Shown one piece after another: positions 1 through 7,755 of a DNA stretch of 14,689 nucleotides. The number at the start of each line of letters is the position of its first letter. Positions within the stretch are counted from its first letter, which is position 1. The notes beneath the pieces are model-generated. The model was given only the letters and a program-made list of their open reading frames with translations. It made no database searches and was not told where the DNA came from. This stretch comes from CAXSDR01 sp964236445 (GTDB taxonomy: Bacteria; Actinomycetota; Actinomycetes; Motilibacterales; Motilibacteraceae), in assembly GCA_964236445.1 (NCBI GenBank), contig CAXSDR010000095.1, positions 1-14,689 of the forward strand, given 5' to 3'. The translations under genes and the position numbers were made by a program.

Positions 1-199
1 CGCCGTCGTCGGTCACGAAGACCTCGCCGTGCTGGAACGGGTTCATCGTGCCGGGATCGACGTTGAGATAGGGGTCGAGCTTCTGCATCGTGACGCGAAG
101 CCCGCGGGCCGTGAGCAGGTTGCCCAGGCTCGAGGCCGTGAGTCCCTTGCCGAGCGAGGAGGCCACCCCACCGGTCACGAAGATGTGCTTGGTCGGCAT
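1..199 (-). CDS. pyrG: CTP synthase, N-terminal 66 codons (partial, runs off the window)
   Basis: CTP synthase makes CTP from UTP, ATP and glutamine in the cytoplasm, the last step of pyrimidine nucleotide synthesis. The minus strand from an ATG at 197-199 encodes MPTKHIFVTGGVASSLGKGL, followed by a segment containing KLDPYLNVDPGTMNPFQHGE and ending FVTDDG. This is the near-invariant start of the amidoligase domain, including the GGVxSxxGKG nucleotide-binding loop and the LDPYLN and GTMxPxxHGE motifs. The remaining roughly 480 residues, including the glutamine amidotransferase domain, lie beyond position 1. No strong Shine-Dalgarno lies close to the ATG; a GGGGAG stretch is about 17 bases upstream. 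The gene follows the GT4 gene by 69 bases in the same direction and is probably the end of this operon. In M. tuberculosis pyrG sits directly beyond mctB, which supports the context. Identity is essentially certain. Confidence 0.97.
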   Translation of the reverse strand, partial: MPTKHIFVTGGVASSLGKGLTASSLGNLLTARGLRVTMQKLDPYLNVDPGTMNPFQHGEVFVTDDG

Positions 200-241
200 G
201 GCGGCGGCCAACGGTGCTCCCCGGTGTCGTCCGTGTGCGGC

Positions 242-269
242 GGCTGAAGCCGTCCACGGGGTTTCAGCC
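242..269 (-). terminator. Possible hairpin between the GT4 gene and pyrG
   Basis: On the minus strand GGCTGAA pairs with TTCAGCC (7 bp, arms at 263-269 and 242-248). A second small stem, CCGT/ACGG, lies inside the loop. The upstream arm overlaps the TAG stop of the glycosyltransferase gene. No T-run follows, so a classical Rho-independent terminator is not supported. It could be a weak U-less terminator, an mRNA processing or stability element, or chance in GC-rich DNA. Confidence 0.3.
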
Positions 270-1378
270 TACCGGCGACTGCGGAGCTCGTCGTAGAGAC
301 CGCGCAGAGAATTGACGGTGTCGGCCTCGTCGGGCCAGGTCTGCGCCTGCGCGAGCCCCGCCCGCGCGAGCTCGTCGCGCCTCGCCGGGTCGGCGAGCAG
401 CGCGCGGACCGCACGCGCGACCGCCGCACCGTCCCCCGGGGCGACCAGCACCGCAGCGTCGCCGACCAGCTCGGGAATGCCACCGACGGCGGTGGCGACG
501 AGGGGCGTGCCGGCACGCAGCGCCTCCTGCGCGACCAGGGCCCGTGCCTCCCAGGTCGAGGTCAGCACCGCGACATCGGCCGCGGCCAGGAGGTCCGTCG
601 CGTCGTCGCGGTGGCCGGCCAGGACCACGGGGAGTCGACCGTCGTCGATGCGCGCCTGCAGCGCCGGGCGCAGCGGGCCCTCCCCCACGACGACCACCTG
701 CACCCGCATCCCCTCACCGGCCCAGACCGCGGCAGCGTCGAGCAGGACGTCGTACGCCTTCTGCGGCGCGAGGCGGCCCACGGCCACGACGAGCGGGGTC
801 GTGGGGTCGAGGCCCAGCCCCCGGCGTACGTCTCGGCGGTCGACGGCGACGGAGGTGGGAGCCGGTGACGCGACGGGGGCGAGCCGGGCATCGGATGACC
901 CGAGTCGCCGGGCAAGGGCCACGAGGTCGCTCGACGCCCCGAGCGTCACCGTGGCGCGTCTGGCGAGCCGGCGCTGCGCGAGGCGCTCGAGCCGGGAGCG
1001 CAGCCCGGAGCCCAGGACCGCGTTGTGCCACGTGACCACCACCGGGACATCGGCCTCGGTGAGGCGACGGGCGCGCAGCGCGAGCAGTCCGGCACGAAAG
1101 CCGTGGGCGTGCACGGCGTCGCAGCCCGCCATGGCGTCTCGGAGCTCCTCGGTCACGACCCGGCCGTCGGTGGCGACCACCGTGGCACCCAGCGCGGCGA
1201 AGCCGAAGCGGGTCAACGTGGAGGTCGGCGCGGCGACGGACACGGCGTCTCCCGCCGCGAGCAGCCCGCGCACCAGCGAGCGGGCATGGGCGCCGATGCC
1301 GCCCTCACTTGCACCCAGGACCACCACCACGTCGAGCGGCGGCACAGCGTCAGGCAGGGACCCGTCGTCGAGGGACAC
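269..1378 (-). CDS. GT4-family (GT-B fold) glycosyltransferase
   Basis: Predicted cytoplasmic glycosyltransferase of 369 residues that moves a sugar from an NDP-sugar to an unknown acceptor. From the chosen GTG at 1378 the N-terminal domain carries the glycine-rich acceptor loop (LGASEGGIGAHARSLVRGL, about 21-39). The C-terminal domain opens with VVAVGRLAPQKAYDVLLDA (about 197-215) and has the EX7E donor-site motif (E277 and E285) followed by GTPLVATAVGGIPELV (about 290-305), all typical of GT4. Length suits the family. The open frame continues upstream to 1600 but would be buried in the murJ-like gene and is low-complexity, so a start near 1378 is preferred. It overlaps the upstream gene by 29 bases. 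No clear ribosome site decides the start; GTGs slightly further in, just before the first beta strand, are alternatives. The context beside a MurJ-like flippase and a MraY-like transferase suggests an envelope glycan role (inference). The specific sugar is not readable. Confidence 0.88.
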   Translation of the reverse strand: MSLDDGSLPDAVPPLDVVVVLGASEGGIGAHARSLVRGLLAAGDAVSVAAPTSTLTRFGFAALGATVVATDGRVVTEELRDAMAGCDAVHAHGFRAGLLALRARRLTEADVPVVVTWHNAVLGSGLRSRLERLAQRRLARRATVTLGASSDLVALARRLGSSDARLAPVASPAPTSVAVDRRDVRRGLGLDPTTPLVVAVGRLAPQKAYDVLLDAAAVWAGEGMRVQVVVVGEGPLRPALQARIDDGRLPVVLAGHRDDATDLLAAADVAVLTSTWEARALVAQEALRAGTPLVATAVGGIPELVGDAAVLVAPGDGAAVARAVRALLADPARRDELARAGLAQAQTWPDEADTVNSLRGLYDELRSRR

Positions 1379-2957
1379 GATCGAGCAGGCTACGCAGGTC
1401 GGCGCTGTCGACGCACGCGAGCACGGCGGTGAAGACCAGCGCGGCGATTCCGGCGGCTGCGCAGGCGAGGGCGGCGTTGGCGAGGCGACCGGTTGCGGGC
1501 ACGGCGGCGCCGAGCGCCGCCGCGGCGCCAGCAGCCCCAACCGCGGCAGCGAAGGCCGCGAGACCCGCCCGCGCCACGCCCTCGAGCGATGACGCCCCAC
1601 TCCGTCGCCGGACCGTCAGCATGAGCAACGCTCCCGCCACCGACATCCCCAACGTGTTCGAGAGCCCGAGAGCGGCGACGCGCCAGTGCGGCACCGCCAG
1701 CGTGCCGAGCAGCATGCTCAGCACCGCGGCCACACCCCAGCCGATGACGGCCGCCCGCGCCACGGCGCGACCGTCGTTGCGGGCATAGCAGGCGCGCCCC
1801 AGGTGGGCGAGGAGGGCATAGCCCGGCAGACCCGGCGCGAACGCGACCAGCGCCCAGCCGAGCCATGCGGAGGGAGCCTCGTCGGCGTCGTGCAGGAAGA
1901 CCCGGGCGACCGGCATCCCCGCGCCGGCCAGGACCGCCGCGCCGAGGCCCGCCGTGATCACGACCATCCGGGTCGAGCCGGCGAGCACCCGGGCGTAGGC
2001 GCGGTCGTCACCCCGGTCGGCACTGGCCGCCAGTGACGGGAAGACACTGGTCGCGAGCGGCACGGCGAGCACGGCGTACGGCAGCAGGTAGACCGCCCAC
2101 GCATAGTTGTAGACCGCGATCGCTCCCTTGTCGGCGTTCGCGACGACGACGGCGACGACCACTGCCACCTGCTGAGCCACCAGACCGGCGACGCCCGAGA
2201 GGGCAAGCCGTCGGGCGAGACCGGCCGAGGCGCCGGGAAAGCGCAGCGTCGGCCGCAGGCCGAGTTGCAGCGAGCGCAGCGGCACAGCGACCACGGCCGC
2301 CAGCGCGACCACGCCGGCCGTGGTGCCGGCGGCCAGGCCGAGGCGTACGCCGTCGGGCAGGGTCGCCAGGTCGTTGCGGTCCCCCGACCAGCCGAGGCCG
2401 ACAGCGGCGTAGGTGGCGACGACCGCGAGGCTCGAGACGAGCGGCGCGACTGCGGCGGCGAGGAACCGGCGGTGAGCCTGCAGCACACCGCTGCACACGA
2501 CCGCCACGCCGTAGAGCGCGATCTGCGGTGCGAACAGGACGAACATCGAACTGGCCACGCCGACCACCTGCGAGCCGTCGCAGCCCGAGGGGTGGTGCAG
2601 CAGCAACGCACCCATCAGCGGGCGGGCGAGCAGAAGTGTGAGCACCGATGTCGGGACGAGCACGACCATCGCCCAGGTCAGCAGGGCCGACACGACACCC
2701 GCAACATCCCCGTCACGCTCTCGGGCGGCTGCGACGAGCGGGACGACTGCTCCGGCAAGGGCTCCGCCTGCCACGATCTCGAAGACGACGTTGGGAAGGG
2801 CGTTGGCGGTGAGGTAAGCGCTGCCCAGGCACGTCCCCTTCACCGACGCGGCGAAGACCAACCACCGGCCGAACCCCACGACCCGGCTCAGGACAGTGAC
2901 TCCTGCGACCAGCAGCGCGGCTCCGGCGAGACTCTCGCTCCACCGCCGCCCTCCCAC
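1350..2957 (-). CDS. MurJ/MviN-family lipid-linked precursor flippase (paralog-like)
   Basis: A 535-residue, very hydrophobic protein with about 14 predicted membrane segments, as expected of the MOP-superfamily MurJ/MviN flippases that carry undecaprenyl-linked precursors across the cytoplasmic membrane. The N-terminus shows the family pattern SRVVGFGRWLVF (about 24-35; R25 and R31 match the conserved arginines) and then ANALPNVVFEIVAGGALAGA (about 51-70), the LPN...GGA region. The position of the acidic residue used by E. coli MurJ after helix 1 appears to be Ser. The start is GTG at 2957, 7 bases after the preceding stop; no other start fits the first helix. The protein ends soon after the last helix, so it lacks the long C-terminal pseudokinase region of mycobacterial MviN. 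This suggests it is not the main lipid II flippase but a paralog (inference). It overlaps the GT4 gene and follows the MraY-like gene. Confidence 0.87.
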   Translation of the reverse strand: MGGRRWSESLAGAALLVAGVTVLSRVVGFGRWLVFAASVKGTCLGSAYLTANALPNVVFEIVAGGALAGAVVPLVAAARERDGDVAGVVSALLTWAMVVLVPTSVLTLLLARPLMGALLLHHPSGCDGSQVVGVASSMFVLFAPQIALYGVAVVCSGVLQAHRRFLAAAVAPLVSSLAVVATYAAVGLGWSGDRNDLATLPDGVRLGLAAGTTAGVVALAAVVAVPLRSLQLGLRPTLRFPGASAGLARRLALSGVAGLVAQQVAVVVAVVVANADKGAIAVYNYAWAVYLLPYAVLAVPLATSVFPSLAASADRGDDRAYARVLAGSTRMVVITAGLGAAVLAGAGMPVARVFLHDADEAPSAWLGWALVAFAPGLPGYALLAHLGRACYARNDGRAVARAAVIGWGVAAVLSMLLGTLAVPHWRVAALGLSNTLGMSVAGALLMLTVRRRSGASSLEGVARAGLAAFAAAVGAAGAAAALGAAVPATGRLANAALACAAAGIAALVFTAVLACVDSADLRSLLDRVPRRRVPA

Positions 2958-2964
2958 GGGCGCG

Positions 2965-3795
2965 CTAACGGTCGGCCCGGCGGCGGCCGAGCTCGTCGAG
3001 CTGACGCAGACCGGGGGTGCGGGCGATGACCTCGGTGAAGCTGACGCGTTCGCTGATCCCCGTCAGGGCTGTGACCGTGACCGCCGCGACCAGCAGGGTC
3101 CGGCGAGGGGCGGACGTCGCGATCGCGACACCGAGCAGCGCGCCGAGCGCGTTGGCCCCGGCGTCCCCGAGCATCGTGCGGGCCGCGAGATCGTCGGGCA
3201 GCAGACCGGCGGCCGCACCCATGGCCGCGGCGGCGAGGCGACCGCGGGCGTCGTCACACCGCGAGAGCGGGGCGCCGATGAGCAGCCCCGCTTTGAGCGC
3301 TCGTCCCGGGCGCAGGTCGAGAAGATTCAGCACGTTGGCCGTGCCCGCGATCACGACGCCCGCCGCGAGCGCGTCGACGGGCGCGCGGTGGAGCAGGCGA
3401 CCGGCGAGGAGCCCCGCGGCACCGATGCCCAGCACCTTCACAGCCCCCGTCGTGACGTCTCCCCTCGCCAACGCGCTCGCGTGGCCGCGCAGGCCGCGTG
3501 AGCCGGCGCTGCCGTGCAGGTCGTCATAGGCGCCGAGGCCGGCCGCCGCACCCACCGCCAGCGCAGCGGCCCCCCGCTGCGACGCACGCAGCCCGGGAGC
3601 GACACCCACCACGAGCAGGGCGCCCGCGGCGTAGGCGGGTCCGGCTAGCAGCGTGACCTCGTCCCCGCGAAAGTTCGTACGCGTCCAGGTGACGCGGGCG
3701 CCCGCCGGCAGACGGTGGCGGAGGAGTCGCTGCGTGCCCAGTGCCGCGAGCGCCGCGGCCCCCGCCGGACCGGCGCGACCGGTCGTCGGGTTCAC
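2965..3795 (-). CDS. MraY/WecA-like polyprenyl-phosphate sugar-phosphate transferase homolog
   Basis: A 276-residue, Ala/Leu-rich multi-pass membrane protein that I place in the MraY/WecA/TagO superfamily on motifs. These are TRTNFRGDEVTLLAGPAY (about 39-56; family-type NxxGxxV with the following helix), GAYDDLHGS (D91, D92; the DD pair), ANVLNLLDLRPGRALK (about 153-168; the NxxNxxD cytoplasmic loop) and MLGDAGANALGALLG (about 208-222; the MGDxGS-type motif, D211). Family enzymes transfer a phospho-sugar from a UDP-sugar to polyprenyl phosphate. This one is shorter than typical MraY (about 320-360 residues), and I see no HHH-type loop, so it may be a divergent or specialised member. Its GTG start overlaps the upstream TGA by 4 bases (GTGA at 3792-3795), indicating translational coupling to the mctB/steB-like gene. 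The flippase gene follows after 7 bases. Superfamily is fairly sure; substrate is unknown. Confidence 0.78.
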   Translation of the reverse strand: MNPTTGRAGPAGAAALAALGTQRLLRHRLPAGARVTWTRTNFRGDEVTLLAGPAYAAGALLVVGVAPGLRASQRGAAALAVGAAAGLGAYDDLHGSAGSRGLRGHASALARGDVTTGAVKVLGIGAAGLLAGRLLHRAPVDALAAGVVIAGTANVLNLLDLRPGRALKAGLLIGAPLSRCDDARGRLAAAAMGAAAGLLPDDLAARTMLGDAGANALGALLGVAIATSAPRRTLLVAAVTVTALTGISERVSFTEVIARTPGLRQLDELGRRRADR

Positions 3796-4772
3796 GGTGT
3801 CGAGGTGGCGGAAGGCGTCGGCGCCGGCGAGCCGGCCACGGAGAAGTCGGGGTCGTCGCTCGCTCCCTCACCCAGACCGTAGTGGTGAGCCACGCTCGCC
3901 CGCTCCCCCTGCAGCGCCAGCACCAGGCTCAACCTGCCGGCTGCGATGTCGATGTCGTCCACCGTCGACACCGTGCCTGCGACCACATCGTTGCCGCGCA
4001 TCTGAGCGAGCAGTGCCGACGGGTCGTCCGAGCTCCCGGACGCGCCGACGACCGCTGTGCCCCTGTCGAAGGTGTCGAGGATGCGAGGGATGGCGAGCAG
4101 CGCCGCGGTCTCCTGCTGCTCGGCCGCCGGGTCGAGCGGTGACTTCGGGGCCACCACGACGGCGAAGTTCGCCCGGCGCCAAGGCTCGCTGTCGAAGCTC
4201 AGATAGCCGAGCACCTGCAGCTGCTCGAGGAAGTTCTGCCCGTTGACGTCGGACCTGCCCCCCGGCTCGGTCGGCACGACGACCGCGTGCGCCAGCGCCG
4301 TGGCGATGCGTACGCTCGCCTGAGCATCAGCCGACGCGCCCGACGTCCCGGCGGCGAGCTGAGCCACCAGCGCGTCGAGCTGTTCGGACTTGTCCGGCGA
4401 GGACCAGTCACGGCGCAGGCGTACGGTGCCCGTCACCGTCGCCCCCGCCGCCAGCACGGCCGTACGCGCGTTGTTGGTCGTCGCCTTCTCCGCACCGGGC
4501 AGCGCGACGATGACGACGGTGACACCGCGCAGTCGACCCGACACCAGCGCAGCCGCGGCGCCGTCGAGCAGCTTGTCCTCATAGTTGGCACGAGCGCCCA
4601 GGTCGCGGTTCTCGGTGCGCAATGACTTCGCCTCGTTGGCCAGCGCGTTCGCGGAGTTCTGCACCCCGTTGGCCAGGGGCTGGTCGAGCGGACCGGCGCC
4701 GAGCGCGATGCCGACCGACAGGGCCAGGAAGACGGCGATGATCGACACGAGGTGATAGCGGAAGTCGATCAC
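3792..4772 (-). CDS. MctB/SteB-like single-pass membrane protein (copper transporter family)
   Basis: A 326-residue protein homologous to M. tuberculosis MctB (Rv1698, linked to copper tolerance) and Corynebacterium SteB (linked to the septal ring with SteA). The start GTG at 4772 gives VIDFRYHLVSIIAVFLALSV, the hallmark N-terminus: a short cytoplasmic lead and one membrane helix (about 8-27). It is followed by a heptad-like, coiled-coil-prone stretch (about 35-68) and an alternating alpha/beta extracytoplasmic domain. Near the C-terminus the family-like ASVAHHYGLGEG (about 292-303) is followed by a Pro/Ser/Thr/Ala tail. The frame stays open 13 codons further upstream, but those overlap the steA-like gene and are not family-like. 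The GTGA overlap with the upstream stop (4769-4772) shows coupling with the SteA-like partner. The sequence supports the family assignment; whether it acts on copper, division or both cannot be decided here. Confidence 0.9.
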   Translation of the reverse strand: MIDFRYHLVSIIAVFLALSVGIALGAGPLDQPLANGVQNSANALANEAKSLRTENRDLGARANYEDKLLDGAAAALVSGRLRGVTVVIVALPGAEKATTNNARTAVLAAGATVTGTVRLRRDWSSPDKSEQLDALVAQLAAGTSGASADAQASVRIATALAHAVVVPTEPGGRSDVNGQNFLEQLQVLGYLSFDSEPWRRANFAVVVAPKSPLDPAAEQQETAALLAIPRILDTFDRGTAVVGASGSSDDPSALLAQMRGNDVVAGTVSTVDDIDIAAGRLSLVLALQGERASVAHHYGLGEGASDDPDFSVAGSPAPTPSATSTP

Positions 4773-5953
4773 GAGAAGACCCCTTCGAGCCAGAACGCGA
4801 AGCTCGACCACCGGTCGCGCAGATATTCGAACAGCACCTGCCCCGACGGGGTCACGGCCAGGGCGACGGTCAGAGCGAGCAGCCCGGCGACGACGAGCAG
4901 CAGGATCTGCCAGCTGGAGATGCGGCTGCGGTAGAGCCGGCTGACGCCTTTCGCGTCCACGAGCTTGCCGCCGACACGGAGCCGGGTGAGGAACGTGCTG
5001 GCCATGCCGGCTCGGCCCTTGTCCAGGAACTCGACCAACGTGGCATGGCTTCCGACGGCGACGATGAGGCTGGCCCCCTTGTCGTCGGCCAGGAGCATGG
5101 CGACGTCTTCGCTGGTTCCGGTGGCGGGGAAGATCACGCTTGGGAGCCCGAGCTTCTCCAACCGTTCGAGGCCCGGTGCGTGGCCGTCGCGGTAGGCGTG
5201 GACGACGAGCTCCGCGCCGCAGCTCAGTGCCCGGTCGGAGACGCTGTCCATGTCACCGACGATGAGGTGGGGCGTGCAGCCGACCTCGATCAGCGCATCC
5301 GCACCACCGTCGACGCCGATGAGCACGGGGCGGTACTCCCGGATGTAGGGGCGCAGCGCGACGAGGTCCTCCTTGTAGTGGTAGCCCCGCACGACGACCA
5401 GAGCGTGACGACCGTCGAGGCGGGTGGTGATGTCCGGAACGCCGACGCCGTCGAGGAGGAGGTCACGCTCGCGCCGCAGATATTCCATGGTGTTGCCGGC
5501 AAAGGCTTCGAGCTGCAGGGACAACCCTTGTCGAGCTTCTTCCATGGCCACCGCGACCGTCTCGAGGGTCTGCACCGTGCCCGACCCGACGAGCCTGTCA
5601 CCGACGAAGACGTCACCTCCGTCGACGCGCACCACGTCGCCGTCGCGGACGGCCGACATGACCTCGGGTCCCAGCCCGTCGACGAGCGGCACGCCGGCCG
5701 ACAGCACGATCTCGGGACCGAGGTTGGGATAGCGACCGCTGATGCTCGGCGACGCGTTGACCACGACCGACGCTCGCCCGGACACCAGCGCCTCGGCGCT
5801 GACCCGGTCGAGGTCGATGTGGTCGATGACGGCGATCTCGCCGTGGCGCAGCCGCTTGGTCAGGTCCTTGGTGCGCCGGTCGACCCGAGCCGTCGCCGTG
5901 ACTCCTGGAAGCAGGGTGCCCCGGGGGCGTCGGTGGAGCAACGGCATCCTCAT
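4769..5953 (-). CDS. steA: SteA-like cytokinetic-ring protein with thiamin pyrophosphokinase-like domain
   Basis: A 394-residue protein matching the length and layout of Rv1697 and Corynebacterium SteA. The middle of the protein has a thiamin-pyrophosphokinase-like fold: GVDGGADALIEVGCTPHLIV (about 213-232), GDMDSVSD (233-240) and TSEDVAMLLA (about 280-289). An N-terminal domain contains the YPNLGPEIVLSAGVPLVDGLG segment (about 75-95). One membrane helix (about 349-368) is followed by a short C-terminal tail, so most of the protein should be cytoplasmic and membrane-anchored. In Corynebacterium SteA and SteB join the cytokinetic ring and influence cell-wall splitting (established elsewhere). 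The ATG at 5953 is chosen because it gives the family length; GTG at 5956 and ATG at 5947 are close alternatives. The recN stop is 49 bases upstream. Family is sure; any catalytic activity of the TPK-like domain is not shown. Confidence 0.9.
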   Translation of the reverse strand: MRMPLLHRRPRGTLLPGVTATARVDRRTKDLTKRLRHGEIAVIDHIDLDRVSAEALVSGRASVVVNASPSISGRYPNLGPEIVLSAGVPLVDGLGPEVMSAVRDGDVVRVDGGDVFVGDRLVGSGTVQTLETVAVAMEEARQGLSLQLEAFAGNTMEYLRRERDLLLDGVGVPDITTRLDGRHALVVVRGYHYKEDLVALRPYIREYRPVLIGVDGGADALIEVGCTPHLIVGDMDSVSDRALSCGAELVVHAYRDGHAPGLERLEKLGLPSVIFPATGTSEDVAMLLADDKGASLIVAVGSHATLVEFLDKGRAGMASTFLTRLRVGGKLVDAKGVSRLYRSRISSWQILLLVVAGLLALTVALAVTPSGQVLFEYLRDRWSSFAFWLEGVFS

Positions 5954-6002
5954 CACGACCCATCGTGCCAGAGCCCGACGCCTGCGACGGGTTTGGCGCT
6001 TC

Positions 6003-7751
6003 CTACGGCGCGCTCGCCCTCGCCGACGCGAGCAGCTCGCGCGCATGAGCCTGCGCAGCGTCGGAGTCGGCCCGTCCGCCGAGCATGCGTGACAGCTCGC
6101 GAAGCCGCTCACCCTCGTCGAGCCGGGCGACGCCGCTGCTGGTGACGCTGCCCGAGGCGTCCTTCACCACGACGAGGTGCTCGTCGGCGAACACCGCGAC
6201 CTGGGCCAGGTGGGTCACGACGATCACCTGCGCGGTACGCGCCAGCTGCGCCAGCCGGCGCCCGACCTCGAGCGCCGCGGCACCGCCGACGCCGGCGTCG
6301 ACCTCATCGAACACGAAGGTCGGCACCGGGTCGCTGCCCGCCAGCACCACCTCGAGCGCGAGCATCACCCGGGAGAGCTCTCCCCCGGAGGCGCTCTTGG
6401 CCAGCGGTCGGGGACCCGCCCCCGCGTTGGCGGCGAGGAGCAGCTCGACCTCGTCGACGCCGTAGGGCCCCGCGAGCAGGCTCACCCCGTCGACCTCGAC
6501 AGCACCGGGTCCCTCGCCGGTGCGGTTCGTCACCGCCATCTCCACGGTCGCGCGCCCCATGGCCAGCGCCGACAGCTCTGCGGTCACAGCGGCACCGAGG
6601 CGTAGGCCGGCCGCGACCCGCGCCTTGCGCAGCGTGCCGGCGAGCCCGCCGAGCTCGGCGCGCAGCGACGCTTGCTGCTCACGCAGCGCGGTCACGACAT
6701 CGCTGTCGTTCTCGAGCTCGAGCAACCGCGCCGATGCCCCGTCGACCCACGTCAGGAGCGCATCGACGTCGGGGCCGTGAGCGCGCGTGAGGCCGGTGAG
6801 CGCGGCCCTCCGCTCCTGGACCGCAGCGAGCCGCGTCGGGTCGACGTCGACGGAGGCGATGTAGTGGGCCAGGTCACCGGCGACGTCGGCGAGCAGATAG
6901 CCGACTTCGGCCAGGCGCTCGACCACCGTGGTGAGCCCCTCGTCATGGACGCGGGCGGCATCGACGCTGCGCCGGGCGATGTCCACGAGGGTGGCGGCGT
7001 CGGCGGCCTGCTCGCCGGTGTCGTCATCGGGGGCTCCGGTCAGTGCGGCGTGGGCGCTCGACGCGGCAGCCTGCAGGGTCTCCGCGTGCGACAACCGTGA
7101 CTCTTCGACCCTCAGCACGACGTCCTCGCCGGGCAGGGGGTTCAGCGCCTCGACCTGCGCAAGGCCGAAGCGCAGGAGCTCGGCCTCCTGCGCCCGGTTG
7201 GACGCCTGGGCGACGAGGGCCTCGAGACGCTGCTCCAGCTCGCGCAGCCCGTGCCATGCGGCTCGGTAGGCGGTCAACGGCTTGGTCACGGCGGCACCGG
7301 CATAACGGTCGAGCATCTCGCGCTGGCGGGCGGGACGGAGCAGTCGGTGCTGGTCTGACTGCCCGTGCACGGCGACCAGGTCGTCGGCGAGCTCGCCGAG
7401 CACCGACACGGGCACGGAGCGACCGCCGAGGTAGGCGCGCGAACGACCCTCCGCGCCGACGCTGCGGCCGATGATCAGCTCGCCGTCGTCGAGATCACCA
7501 CCGGCCTCCCGCGTGCGCTCCGCAGCGGCGGAACCGTCACTGACGACGACCCGCCCTTCGACCGAGGTACGCGCCGCGCCGGTGCGCACGGCGCCCGCAT
7601 CGCCCCGCGCCCCGAGAAGCAGGCCCAGCGCGGTGACCACCATGGTCTTGCCCGCGCCCGTCTCACCGGTGAGCACGGTCAGCCCAGGGGACAGCGCCAG
7701 CACAGCGTCCTCGATGACTCCGAGGTCGCGGATCCGCACTTCCTGCAGCAT
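6003..7751 (-). CDS. recN: DNA repair protein RecN (SMC-like ATPase)
   Basis: A 582-residue SMC-family ATPase that acts at DNA double-strand breaks and in recombination. Seen in order: MLQEVRIRDLGVIEDAVLAL at the N-terminus; Walker A GETGAGKT (29-36); a Q-loop region VAVHGQSDQHRLL (about 126-138); a long helical, coiled-coil-prone middle (about 150-400); ABC signature SASGGELSRVMLALE (453-467); Walker B FVFDEVDAGVGG (479-490); and an H-loop VTHLAQVA (512-519). All catalytic motifs look intact and length is normal. The ATG at 7751 is preferred over a frame opening at 7784 because it yields the canonical N-terminus and follows the NAD kinase stop by 4 bases; a GGAG lies 9 bases upstream. The tight spacing to nadK and tlyA is the usual actinobacterial arrangement. 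Confidence 0.96.
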   Translation of the reverse strand: MLQEVRIRDLGVIEDAVLALSPGLTVLTGETGAGKTMVVTALGLLLGARGDAGAVRTGAARTSVEGRVVVSDGSAAAERTREAGGDLDDGELIIGRSVGAEGRSRAYLGGRSVPVSVLGELADDLVAVHGQSDQHRLLRPARQREMLDRYAGAAVTKPLTAYRAAWHGLRELEQRLEALVAQASNRAQEAELLRFGLAQVEALNPLPGEDVVLRVEESRLSHAETLQAAASSAHAALTGAPDDDTGEQAADAATLVDIARRSVDAARVHDEGLTTVVERLAEVGYLLADVAGDLAHYIASVDVDPTRLAAVQERRAALTGLTRAHGPDVDALLTWVDGASARLLELENDSDVVTALREQQASLRAELGGLAGTLRKARVAAGLRLGAAVTAELSALAMGRATVEMAVTNRTGEGPGAVEVDGVSLLAGPYGVDEVELLLAANAGAGPRPLAKSASGGELSRVMLALEVVLAGSDPVPTFVFDEVDAGVGGAAALEVGRRLAQLARTAQVIVVTHLAQVAVFADEHLVVVKDASGSVTSSGVARLDEGERLRELSRMLGGRADSDAAQAHARELLASARASAP

Positions 7752-7755
7752 GCGA

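Noticed and set aside
200..268. CTP-sensing attenuator of the Bacillus pyrG type
   Set aside because: That mechanism needs an initial GGGC tract and a terminator with a T-run; neither is seen before this pyrG.
312..1592. Long plus-strand open frame antisense to the GT4 gene
   Set aside because: Low-complexity Ala/Ser/Arg/Thr translation without motifs; a by-product of high GC content opposite a real gene.
1379..1600. N-terminal extension of the GT4 protein to 1600
   Set aside because: It would overlap the murJ-like gene by about 250 bases with Pro/Ser/Arg-rich sequence unlike any GT4 N-terminus.
5954..6112. Arg-rich N-terminal extension of the SteA-like protein
   Set aside because: The extra 53 codons overlap the recN 3' end and give poly-Arg sequence; the ATG at 5953 gives the family length.
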